NCBI GenBank assembly: GCA_002493835.1
Contig: DLAA01000133.1
Coordinates: forward strand, 1-7,976
Reading direction: 5' to 3'
Length of the DNA stretch: 7,976 nt
Source of the DNA: Lachnospiraceae bacterium UBA7060
GTDB taxonomy: Bacteria; Bacillota; Clostridia; Lachnospirales; Lachnospiraceae
Positions 1 through 5,424 of this stretch are shown piece by piece. How positions within the stretch are numbered: position 1 is the stretch's first letter; the number at the start of each line of letters is the position of its first letter. The notes beneath the pieces are model-generated. The model did not search any database. It had not been told where the DNA came from and was given only the letters and a program-made list of their open reading frames with translations. The translations under genes and the position numbers were made by a program.

Positions 1-60
1 GATGATTGGGAAGAAAATGAAACCTTCTTCTAGTTCCTTTCTTTCCTCCTCCTTTGTTCT
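1..60 (-). other. 5' leader of a heat-shock transcript, gene beyond the left edge
   Basis: Downstream of the CIRCE promoter the minus strand is strongly purine-rich. It carries AAAGGAGGAGG (45-55), an excellent Shine-Dalgarno match, followed by weaker GGA-rich runs. There is no ATG, GTG or TTG on the minus strand between this motif and base 1, so no start codon can be assigned in the window. Either the coding sequence begins further left with its own ribosome binding site, or the motif near the predicted RNA 5' end has another role such as transcript stabilisation. The second option is speculation. Confidence 0.45.
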
Positions 61-66
61 ATCTGT

Positions 67-95
67 GTTGTAACACATTTATTAGCACTCGTCAA
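67..95 (-). promoter_or_regulatory. Sigma-A-type promoter embedded in CIRCE
   Basis: On the minus strand TTGACG (90-95) reads as a -35 box, formed partly by the CIRCE spacer and partly by the start of one arm. After exactly 17 bp comes TACAAC (67-72), a 4-of-6 match to the -10 consensus. Transcription would begin near base 60 and run left out of the window. A repressor bound to CIRCE would cover the -35 box and spacer, which fits HrcA control. The direction is inferred from spacing and box quality; I saw no equally good plus-strand promoter here. Confidence 0.7.
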
Positions 96-117
96 GTATG
101 AGTGCTAATAAATGTGT
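73..117. promoter_or_regulatory. CIRCE heat-shock operator (HrcA binding site), extended form
   Basis: The core at 82-108 is a perfect match to the CIRCE consensus: TTAGCACTC, a 9-base spacer, then GAGTGCTAA. The symmetry continues without a mismatch to 73-90 and 100-117, giving two 18-bp arms. CIRCE is bound by the HrcA repressor and controls chaperone genes such as groESL, hrcA-grpE-dnaK or clpB in Firmicutes. The element itself has no direction. The overlapping promoter signals point to the minus strand, so the controlled gene should lie to the left of base 1. Identity as CIRCE is close to certain; which chaperone it serves cannot be seen here. Confidence 0.96.
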
Positions 118-143
118 GAAATGTTTGTGAACTCAGTCTGATC

Positions 144-266
144 TTAAAACCACATTGTTTTTTTGTCTCTAAATCGTGGAATACTGCCGTCCTGGTAAGG
201 ATCATAATGGTTACAGCCAAACCGCCCAATTTTCTCATATCTATTTTGTTCCAGTAAACTGCTCAC
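144..266 (-). CDS. Hypothetical 40-residue ORF, in frame behind the small membrane peptide
   Basis: GTG at 264-266 follows the TAA of the 30-residue peptide with no intervening base and in the same frame. It opens 40 codons ending at TAA (144-146). The product would be hydrophilic, basic and aromatic-rich; its middle reads GRFGCNHYDPYQDG and its end KKTMWF. There is no clear ribosome binding site of its own, so translation would depend on coupling, on readthrough of the TAA, or not occur. It could also be the C-terminal half of a gene of about 70 codons broken by one nonsense change. I do not recognise the sequence. An open stretch of 40 codons can arise by chance, so this is tentative. Confidence 0.35.
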   Translation of the reverse strand: MSSLLEQNRYEKIGRFGCNHYDPYQDGSIPRFRDKKTMWF

Positions 267-359
267 TTATTTCTTGCGATTATTTTTCCACGCTTTGTAA
301 ATGGCATTACCTACCGGAAGCAAAATACAGATGAAAACAAACCATTGTGGAAAGTGCAT
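267..359 (-). CDS. Small single-helix membrane peptide, 30 aa
   Basis: ATG (357-359) is preceded by GGGGGAG (365-371) with a 5-base spacer, a good ribosome binding site. The frame runs 30 codons to TAA (267-269). The predicted peptide starts MHFPQW, has a hydrophobic stretch at about residues 7-20 (FVFICILLPVGNAI) long enough to enter a membrane, and ends in a basic tail (KAWKNNRKK). By the positive-inside rule the tail would be cytoplasmic. It starts 20 bases after the stop of the DUF3592-type gene, so it is probably the next gene of the ABC cassette transcript. I do not recognise a family. A subunit or modulator of the transporter, or an immunity-type peptide, would fit, but neither is shown. 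The ribosome binding site, start, hydrophobic core and operon position together support it as real. Confidence 0.62.
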   Translation of the reverse strand: MHFPQWFVFICILLPVGNAIYKAWKNNRKK

Positions 360-379
360 CCTATCTCCCCCTTCTTATA

Positions 380-757
380 TCAGATTAACACTGCTGCAAT
401 GATGCAAATAACAGTGATACACAGTGCGATCAAAATTCTCAACAGTGAAAAACTATATAGCTTATCCGGTTGTTCAACATCATAACGTATTGTAACCGAA
501 CTACCGATTTCTGCCGTCATAGGAACCTGTACACGATTTTTGGAAGTAAAGTTTCTTCCATCTACCTTATAGCTAACTTTCGCCCATTTTGAATTGCGCG
601 CTTTCGCTATCTCTGGATTTGGTGATGTAATAGAGATAATCGTTCCTACCGTCTGAACCGTCTTATTACGCTTTATTAAAAAACAGATACCATTAAAAAT
701 GGCGAACACAAGGGAAACCACTGCTATAAGATAAAGAAAAATAATATCGCCAGTCAA
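380..757 (-). CDS. DUF3592-like membrane protein
   Basis: A 125-residue protein with a transmembrane helix at about 5-28, a soluble beta-rich domain at 34-98 and a second helix at about 103-125. The middle domain has the usual DUF3592 signs: a GTI start after the helix, KVSYKVDGRNFTSKNRV (60-76), and VTIRYDVEQPDKLYSF (88-103), matching the family pattern of 'V-x-Y-x-V-D-G' then 'V-x-V-x-Y-D-P-x-x-P'. The function of such proteins is not established. The start is TTG (755-757), supported by GGAGG 9 bases upstream and an in-frame TAA three codons before it; no ATG competes. It follows the ABC permease by 18 bases, so it is very likely co-expressed with the exporter and may be an accessory envelope component. 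That role is inferred from position only. Confidence 0.82.
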   Translation of the reverse strand: MTGDIIFLYLIAVVSLVFAIFNGICFLIKRNKTVQTVGTIISITSPNPEIAKARNSKWAKVSYKVDGRNFTSKNRVQVPMTAEIGSSVTIRYDVEQPDKLYSFSLLRILIALCITVICIIAAVLI

Positions 758-775
758 TTGATTTTACCTCCAGTC

Positions 776-1420
776 TTATTCCAAATCTGTTTTCTTATAA
801 AATTCCACAGATACACAGGCCGATGCAATCAGTATCATAAGGCCGATCAGGATAATTCCGCCATATAGGAGCGCAGGAGGCAATGCGTTGAGAAAATCCA
901 GATTTATACCGTCCTCCATTTTAAGCAGTTGTGGAAAAACAAAGGGAGAGGCCATAATGATAACCACAAAGGCAAATTTTGTTTTTTCATATCCCAATTT
1001 GTACTGTACAGGAAGATAAACCCCAAGAAAGACTGCCAGCACAAGAAACATGAGTATCGGCATCTCAAAATGAAAACCTCCCAATTCCGCAAAGATAAAA
1101 GTTTCTATCCAGAAAATCACACAGCAAACAGCATAATTTACCAGACAAAAAACATATTTGGATAAAACAAGCAACTTGCGGGGATATGGTGTAGTGCATA
1201 GCATGGTGGATGCTCTCGGGTATTGGTATTCTTTCAGGGAAACATACTGCAAAAGCATAAAAATAGCAAAGATAGCAGACAAAACAAAGCTCATAGGCCC
1301 AGCGTATTCAGGAACACGCCATACCATAAAAGGTGGTATGATAACACAAACCACAAACATGAGCAAAACATACTTTTTCACGATTAGGAAGTCCCTTTTA
1401 ACCAAATGGATTAACATCAT
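776..1420 (-). CDS. ABC-2 type transporter permease
   Basis: A 214-residue integral membrane protein with six likely helices, at about 17-34, 42-60, 89-112, 120-138, 149-165 and 183-204. Between helices 2 and 3 is the segment TTPYPRKLLVLSKYV (76-90), the cytoplasmic 'LP-x-x-R-x-x-x-x-x-SKY' motif of the ABC-2 permeases that partner with YtrB/BcrA-like ATPases. It starts inside the ATPase gene (23-base overlap, different frame), so the two are translationally coupled. AAGGAGG lies 5 bases from the first ATG and 8 from the second; the second Met may be the true start. Only one permease gene is present, so a working exporter would need a homodimer. The substrate cannot be read from sequence; lipid-like molecules, peptides or cell-wall antibiotics are typical of the wider family. 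Confidence 0.88.
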   Translation of the reverse strand: MMLIHLVKRDFLIVKKYVLLMFVVCVIIPPFMVWRVPEYAGPMSFVLSAIFAIFMLLQYVSLKEYQYPRASTMLCTTPYPRKLLVLSKYVFCLVNYAVCCVIFWIETFIFAELGGFHFEMPILMFLVLAVFLGVYLPVQYKLGYEKTKFAFVVIIMASPFVFPQLLKMEDGINLDFLNALPPALLYGGIILIGLMILIASACVSVEFYKKTDLE

Positions 1421-2276
1421 TTTTCCCTCCTTCGATGCTGCCTAACATAATGTCCTCAATCGTAGGACGTTCTATAATTATGTCTGGAATACGTTTCTGT
1501 ACTTCCGAAATTTGTTTCGTAATTCCTGTGAAACCAAATGTTGTTTCAGAAGTGCTTACAAAGAGTTTGCGGGTATCTGTATTAAGACTCCGCATATCCC
1601 CTTTCACAATGCGGTAACTATCCAGCAGAGAATCTTTTTCCTCCTGAAATACGATGCGTCCATTGTCAATCATGATAAGCATATCTGCAATCTTATCCAA
1701 ATCAGATGTAATATGAGTAGAAAAAAATACGCCTTTACCACCATTGTCCATATAGTCAGTTAGTATCTTTAAAAGCTGGCTGCGAATCAGGGGATCGAGG
1801 CCGCTGGTCGGTTCGTCCATTATCAGCAGTTCTGCTTTGTGCGAAAGGGCTAATGCCAAAGCATATTTCATTTTCATACCTTTGGAAAGGGTGTTAATTT
1901 TTTGCTTTGGATTTAGAGAAAATTGCTCCAAATAGTATTTGAAATCCTGTTCACACCACGATGTATAAGCTGGAGCAATCACATTTTTCATTTCATTCAG
2001 GCTCAATTCATCATAAAAACACCCATCATCTAAAACAATGCCGATGCGGTCCTTGATTTGCTGCTCCTGCTTTTCTATATCCATACCAAAAAACTGAATG
2101 TGGCCGGATTCTCGACTTGTAAGTCCTAATATTGTGCGCAGTGTTGTTGTCTTTCCTGCACCATTAATGCCAATCAATCCCGTAATGCACCCTTCTGGAA
2201 TGGAAAATGTGACATCCCTTAAAGAAAAATCACCATACGATTTATTCAAACCTGAAACATTCAAAACCAAATCCAT
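1398..2276 (-). CDS. ABC transporter ATP-binding protein (YtrB/BcrA-like)
   Basis: A 292-residue ATPase that energises the downstream permease at the inner face of the membrane. Visible motifs: Walker A GINGAGKT (36-43), ABC signature LSKGM (130-134), Walker B LLIMDEP (150-156), D-loop SGLD (158-161) and H-loop STH (186-188). At the Q-loop position the usual Gln is absent; the segment reads IVLDDGCFYDELS (80-92). I recall this as typical of ATPases paired with YtrA-type GntR regulators. After about residue 215 comes a C-terminal extension of roughly 75 residues, usual for this drug/peptide exporter group. The ATG follows the regulator's TGA by one base, and its ribosome binding site (GAGGAGGA) sits inside the end of the regulator gene. 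Catalytic residues are intact, so it should be active. Confidence 0.95.
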   Translation of the reverse strand: MDLVLNVSGLNKSYGDFSLRDVTFSIPEGCITGLIGINGAGKTTTLRTILGLTSRESGHIQFFGMDIEKQEQQIKDRIGIVLDDGCFYDELSLNEMKNVIAPAYTSWCEQDFKYYLEQFSLNPKQKINTLSKGMKMKYALALALSHKAELLIMDEPTSGLDPLIRSQLLKILTDYMDNGGKGVFFSTHITSDLDKIADMLIMIDNGRIVFQEEKDSLLDSYRIVKGDMRSLNTDTRKLFVSTSETTFGFTGITKQISEVQKRIPDIIIERPTIEDIMLGSIEGGKNDVNPFG

Positions 2277-2277
2277 T

Positions 2278-2652
2278 TCAATCCTCCTCGTATAAAATGT
2301 CCATCATAGCATTTAGTTCCTCTTTGCTAATATTAAGCGATTTTGCGGTCTGTATCATATCCTGCATTTTCTGTTCCACAAGGCGGCGTTTGGAATCCCG
2401 TAACAAATCGATATTGCTTGTTGACACAAAGGTACCTTTGCCCACCTGACTTGTGACAAATCCTTCTTGTTCCAGTTCTTCATAAACCCGCCGTATCGTC
2501 AACACGCTAACCTTCAAGTCGTTGGCAAAAGCGCGAATAGATGGAAGCGAATCGCCCTCAACCAATTCTTCTTTCAGAATCGCATCTTTGATTTGGTCTT
2601 TAATTTGCTGATAAAGTGGACTATCGGAAGTGTTTGATATCAGTATCTTCAC
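2278..2652 (-). CDS. GntR-family transcriptional regulator, YtrA subfamily
   Basis: A 124-residue DNA-binding repressor. The N-terminal winged helix-turn-helix covers about 10-77: PLYQQIKDQIKDAI (12-25), the recognition region LPSIRAFANDLKVS (36-49) followed by LTIRRVYEELEQEGF, and the wing GKGTFV (71-76). The C-terminal part is a short helical segment of about 45 residues, not a ligand-binding FadR or UTRA domain. That shortness defines the YtrA subfamily, whose members repress adjacent ABC exporter operons. The start is GTG (2650-2652). AAGGAGAGG lies upstream with a slightly long 11-base spacer, and the N-terminus MKILISNTSDSPLYQQI fits the family well. It is the first gene of the cassette, directly behind a promoter overlapped by a large dyad, so autorepression is the expected logic. 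Confidence 0.93.
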   Translation of the reverse strand: MKILISNTSDSPLYQQIKDQIKDAILKEELVEGDSLPSIRAFANDLKVSVLTIRRVYEELEQEGFVTSQVGKGTFVSTSNIDLLRDSKRRLVEQKMQDMIQTAKSLNISKEELNAMMDILYEED

Positions 2653-2676
2653 AAGATTATATTCCTCTCCTTTTTA

Positions 2677-2717
2677 TTGTGCTGTTTATATATACACACT
2701 ATATACTATAAGCACAA
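2677..2717. promoter_or_regulatory. Nested dyad, probable operator of the GntR regulator
   Basis: Two sets of inverted repeats share one centre at base 2697. The outer arms are TTGTGCT (2677-2683) and AGCACAA (2711-2717). The inner arms are TATATA at 2689-2694 and 2700-2705. The 41-bp dyad covers the -10 box, most of the promoter spacer and the expected transcription start, so a bound protein would block RNA polymerase. GntR proteins bind palindromes as dimers, and YtrA-type repressors bind beside their own gene. The symmetry is seen directly; assignment to this regulator is inferred. The inner arms are AT-only and could be coincidental; the outer arms are the stronger evidence. Confidence 0.66.
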
Positions 2718-2726
2718 ATTTGTCAA
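2698..2726 (-). promoter_or_regulatory. Sigma-A promoter of the GntR/ABC cassette
   Basis: On the minus strand a perfect -35 box TTGACA (2721-2726), exactly 17 bases, then TATAGT (2698-2703), five of six matches to the -10 consensus. Transcription should start near 2691, giving a leader of about 40 bases before the GTG of the regulator gene. A promoter this close to consensus would be strong unless repressed, consistent with the overlapping dyad. Confidence 0.87.
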
Positions 2727-2737
2727 TAGAATTTAAA

Positions 2738-2776
2738 GTGCCGACAGCAGCAGTAAACGCCTATTGCCATCGGCAC
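2738..2776 (-). terminator. Hairpin, candidate terminator after pyrD
   Basis: The arms 2738-2749 and 2765-2776 form a 12-bp RNA stem on the minus strand: seven Watson-Crick pairs at the base (GTGCCGA with TCGGCAC), two G-U wobbles, then three more pairs, with a 15-base loop. The T-rich tail on the minus strand is imperfect (TTTAAATTC). On the plus strand the hairpin is followed by a slightly better tail (TTATTTTT), though no plus-strand gene ends here. It lies about 110 bases past the pyrD stop and just upstream of the cassette promoter, so it probably insulates the two units. Strength as a terminator is uncertain. The stretch 2777-2886 holds nothing else I can identify. Confidence 0.5.
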
Positions 2777-2886
2777 ACTTATTTTTCACACTACAAATCT
2801 GTCCCCGTTTTCAACCACCGTTTTATCAGAACACCCAAAATCAGCCTGGACACCATCACTTCTTTTATCGTTCCGTAAATCTATCC

Positions 2887-3795
2887 TCAATCAATACATC
2901 CTCTGATTTCCTCCAGAGAAGAAATCCTGTTTTCCTTCATGTATTTCCTGATCCCATCTATGATTTCCACTGTCGCATATGGATTATGGAAATTTGCGGT
3001 CCCGACAGCAACCGCCTGTGCGCCTGCCATAATAAATTGAAGGGCATCTTCAAATGTCGAAATACCGCCCATTCCAATAACCGGCACATCAACGCTATGG
3101 CAGACCTCATAAACCATCCGCAGGGCCACCGGCATAATACCCGGGCCGGAATAACCGCCTATCTTACTGGCAAGGATAGGCCTGCGCTTATGAATATCTA
3201 TCTTCATCCCTCTTAGGGTGTTAATTAAGGAAAGGGCATCAGCCCCGCCAGAAACAGCAGCTCTGGCAACTTCCGTTATATCAGTGACTTCCGGCGATAA
3301 TTTTACGATCAAAGGTTGTTTTACATAATGTCGCACAGCCTTCACCACTCTTTCTACAACATGAGGATCTGTCCCAAAACTCAAACCGCCTTCCTCCACA
3401 TTCGGACAGGAGATATTGAGTTCCAACATATCAATGTCACAACCTGCAAACCTTTCTGCCACTGCACAATACTGTGATAAGGTATGCCCACAGATATTGA
3501 CAATAATCTTTGTATCATACTGCCTGAGAAACGGAATATCATTTTCTATAAAATGCTTTGCTCCTGCATTCTGCAGGCCAATAGAATTTAAAAGACCGCT
3601 TTGTGTTTCTGCAAGCCTGGGAACAGGATTCCCTTTCCACGCTTCCTCAGAAACTCCTTTTACTGTGATCGCCCCTAAACGGTTTAAGTCGATCCATTCC
3701 CCATATTCACGGCCGGAACCAAATGTACCGGATGCTGTTGTCACCGGATTTTTCCATGTCACGCCTGCGATGGCTATTTCCATTCTGCTATCCAT
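2887..3795 (-). CDS. pyrD: Dihydroorotate dehydrogenase B (NAD+), catalytic subunit
   Basis: A 302-residue FMN enzyme oxidising dihydroorotate to orotate, the fourth step of UMP synthesis, in the cytoplasm. Class 1 is shown by a catalytic cysteine (C130 in NISCPN, 127-132) in place of the serine of membrane-bound class 2 enzymes. Other signs are SGTFG (22-26), TVKG (44-47) with the substrate-contacting lysine, LLNSIGLQN (68-76), IVKLSP (163-168), INT (191-193), SGPGI (216-220) and GMGGI (241-245), the last two being FMN phosphate loops. With pyrK directly upstream it is the 1B subtype (heterotetramer, NAD+ as acceptor). The ATG overlaps the end of pyrK by 8 bases, with GGAGGAGG about 9 bases upstream; Met5 is an alternative. 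Length and motifs are complete. Confidence 0.97.
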   Translation of the reverse strand: MDSRMEIAIAGVTWKNPVTTASGTFGSGREYGEWIDLNRLGAITVKGVSEEAWKGNPVPRLAETQSGLLNSIGLQNAGAKHFIENDIPFLRQYDTKIIVNICGHTLSQYCAVAERFAGCDIDMLELNISCPNVEEGGLSFGTDPHVVERVVKAVRHYVKQPLIVKLSPEVTDITEVARAAVSGGADALSLINTLRGMKIDIHKRRPILASKIGGYSGPGIMPVALRMVYEVCHSVDVPVIGMGGISTFEDALQFIMAGAQAVAVGTANFHNPYATVEIIDGIRKYMKENRISSLEEIRGCID

Positions 3796-4555
3796 TCCAG
3801 ACTACCTCCTCCCCTGAAAAAACAGGGCCGTCTTTGCATACCCTGAGGTATCTCCAGTCCTGCTCTCCGGGCTTTTGTATTTTCACTCCACATCCAAGAC
3901 AGGCACCAAGGCCGCAGGCCATCCGTTCCTCTAAGGATACCTGAATGGGGACGTTATGCCCTTTTGCCCACATCGAAACAGATTGCAGCATCTGGCGCGG
4001 TCCACAGGCAAATATCATTCCCGCCGGAAGAGTAAGATTCTCCAGCAAATCCAACACGGTTCCGTGAAAACCGTAGTTTCCTGATTGGCTTGCAATATGG
4101 ACCTCCAGACCTAATCTTTGAAAATCTTCTGCCATAAACGGATCATCCCGATATCCAAGCAATACTACTGTATTTTCATGAAACCTTTTTGCAAGTTCCA
4201 AAAGAGGCGGGATACCCAGGCCGCCGCCAACAATCACATTTTGTGTTCCTGCATCCGGAAGCGTGAAACCATTTCCCAACGGTCCCATAACACGGACCAT
4301 ATCATCCACCTGCAGGCATGAAAACTGCTTTGTCCCTTGTCCCACAACCCGATATACCACAGTCACGCTCTCTTTAGATATGGAGGACAGGCTGAGGGGA
4401 CGTGCCAGCAGATTCCTCTCATCCGGTGGATATAACTGAATAAATTGTCCCGGTCTTGCCGTTTTTGCGATCTCCGGTGCCGACAGCTCTATCTTCCATA
4501 CTCCCGGTATGATTTCTTCGTGGTTTATCACCGCTGCAGTGCAATATGTACTCAT
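3788..4555 (-). CDS. pyrK: Dihydroorotate dehydrogenase B, electron transfer subunit
   Basis: A 255-residue FAD and [2Fe-2S] protein that carries electrons from PyrD's FMN to NAD+. The ferredoxin-reductase-type fold shows RPLS (52-55) for FAD, the glycine-rich GGGLGIPPL (110-118) at the start of the nucleotide-binding domain, and FACGP (182-186). The cluster ligands are C214, C219, C222 and C240 (C-x4-C-x2-C-x17-C) in the C-terminal lobe, matching the PyrK arrangement. The cluster separates it from other reductases of the fold, and the adjacent pyrD settles the assignment. Its ATG overlaps the stop of the Nudix gene in an ATGA arrangement (4 bases), with AAAGGAGG just upstream, so translation is coupled. 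Confidence 0.96.
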   Translation of the reverse strand: MSTYCTAAVINHEEIIPGVWKIELSAPEIAKTARPGQFIQLYPPDERNLLARPLSLSSISKESVTVVYRVVGQGTKQFSCLQVDDMVRVMGPLGNGFTLPDAGTQNVIVGGGLGIPPLLELAKRFHENTVVLLGYRDDPFMAEDFQRLGLEVHIASQSGNYGFHGTVLDLLENLTLPAGMIFACGPRQMLQSVSMWAKGHNVPIQVSLEERMACGLGACLGCGVKIQKPGEQDWRYLRVCKDGPVFSGEEVVWNG

Positions 4556-5409
4556 ACCTGTCCTCCTTTCCCGCCAATACGCAGGGCTTCTATCATCTCA
4601 TGGGTTATACTGATGTCCGTCAGCTCTTTTGGTAAATCGGTACGGGAATGCCATGCTGCCATTGCAAGTTCCCTGGTATCAAGATGAATTTTATCCGATC
4701 CGTCCAGTTTGGCAGTATAACCCACAATAATGGAATCAGAAAATCCCCATGGCTGGCTTCCAAAATATTTCAAATCCTTAATGCGGATACCCGTTTCCTC
4801 AAAAACCTCTCTTTTTGCTGCTTCCTCCAATGTCTCTCCGATTTCCACAAAGCCGGATATGAGAACCCATTGGGAAAGGGGACGGTCAGCATACTTTGTC
4901 ATCAGCAGCTTATCTCCATTTGTTACTGCCACCATCACCACCGGGGCAATGGCAGGATAAACCGTGTTTCCACATTTCCTGCAGACCAGTGCTCTCTGTT
5001 TCGCATCCTTCTCCATCACATCTCCGCACTTGCCGCAATAAACATTCCTTTCATACCAGTGTCCCAGATGCAGTGCTGTAATACCGGCAAAATATGCCCA
5101 CTCAGGGAAAATGCCTTCTAAACTCTGAATAGGGACATAGTGTAAGCACTGCCCATCCAGCAATGCTGTATCCTGTTGCCGGATCAGATAAACCGGCACC
5201 CCATCCACAGAAAATAGATATACCGTCCCATCACTTACTTCACTCATAGGACACTGCAAGTCCCGAAAGGCAGGAAGCGCACAGCCTCCATCTTTCCGGA
5301 TTTGCAGGAGCACCTTTTCTCCCTGGAAAGAGAAAAAAAAATCACTTGATACAGGTGCTGCATTATGAAATGTATTGTCTAAACGGTAAGGGAAAATATC
5401 CTGTATCAT
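4552..5409 (-). CDS. nudC: NudC-like NADH pyrophosphatase (Nudix hydrolase with zinc ribbon)
   Basis: A 285-residue protein with the NudC layout: a variable N-terminal domain (about 1-120), a four-cysteine zinc ribbon (C125, C128, C143, C146), then the Nudix fold. The Nudix box is complete: G186, E192, R200, E201, E204, E205, G207, following G-x5-E-x7-RE-x2-EE-x-G. Downstream is SQPWGFSDS (218-226), a close variant of the SQPW motif that marks NADH-specific family members. NudC enzymes split NAD(H) into NMN(H) and AMP and, in E. coli, remove NAD caps from RNA. The ATG has GGGAGG about 9 bases upstream and follows the radical SAM gene by 15 bases. Its place before pyrK/pyrD links it to NAD(H) turnover by position only. 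The symbol is by family; the substrate is untested. Confidence 0.9.
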   Translation of the reverse strand: MIQDIFPYRLDNTFHNAAPVSSDFFFSFQGEKVLLQIRKDGGCALPAFRDLQCPMSEVSDGTVYLFSVDGVPVYLIRQQDTALLDGQCLHYVPIQSLEGIFPEWAYFAGITALHLGHWYERNVYCGKCGDVMEKDAKQRALVCRKCGNTVYPAIAPVVMVAVTNGDKLLMTKYADRPLSQWVLISGFVEIGETLEEAAKREVFEETGIRIKDLKYFGSQPWGFSDSIIVGYTAKLDGSDKIHLDTRELAMAAWHSRTDLPKELTDISITHEMIEALRIGGKGGQV

Positions 5410-5424
5410 TGTCCAGTCCTCCCA

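Noticed and set aside
1..33. A plus-strand frame reading DDWEENETFF to a TAG at 31-33, as if the C-terminus of a rightward gene.
   Set aside because: Only ten codons are visible, every other gene is on the minus strand, and the CIRCE promoter points left across it. No plus-strand terminator follows. Possible but unsupported.
73..117. The CIRCE dyad read as a rho-independent terminator for the ABC cassette.
   Set aside because: The stem is strong, but no T-run follows it on the minus strand, and the exact CIRCE core gives a better explanation. I see no clear terminator after base 144.
2684..2710. TA-rich run as a tandem repeat or toxin-type promoter array.
   Set aside because: It is irregular, shows no repeat unit beyond dinucleotides, and is explained by the -10 box and dyad operator.
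2764..3216. Plus-strand open frame of 150 codons covering the pyrD end and intergenic region.
   Set aside because: It is mostly antisense to pyrD, has odd His/Pro/Asn-rich composition, and shows no family signal.
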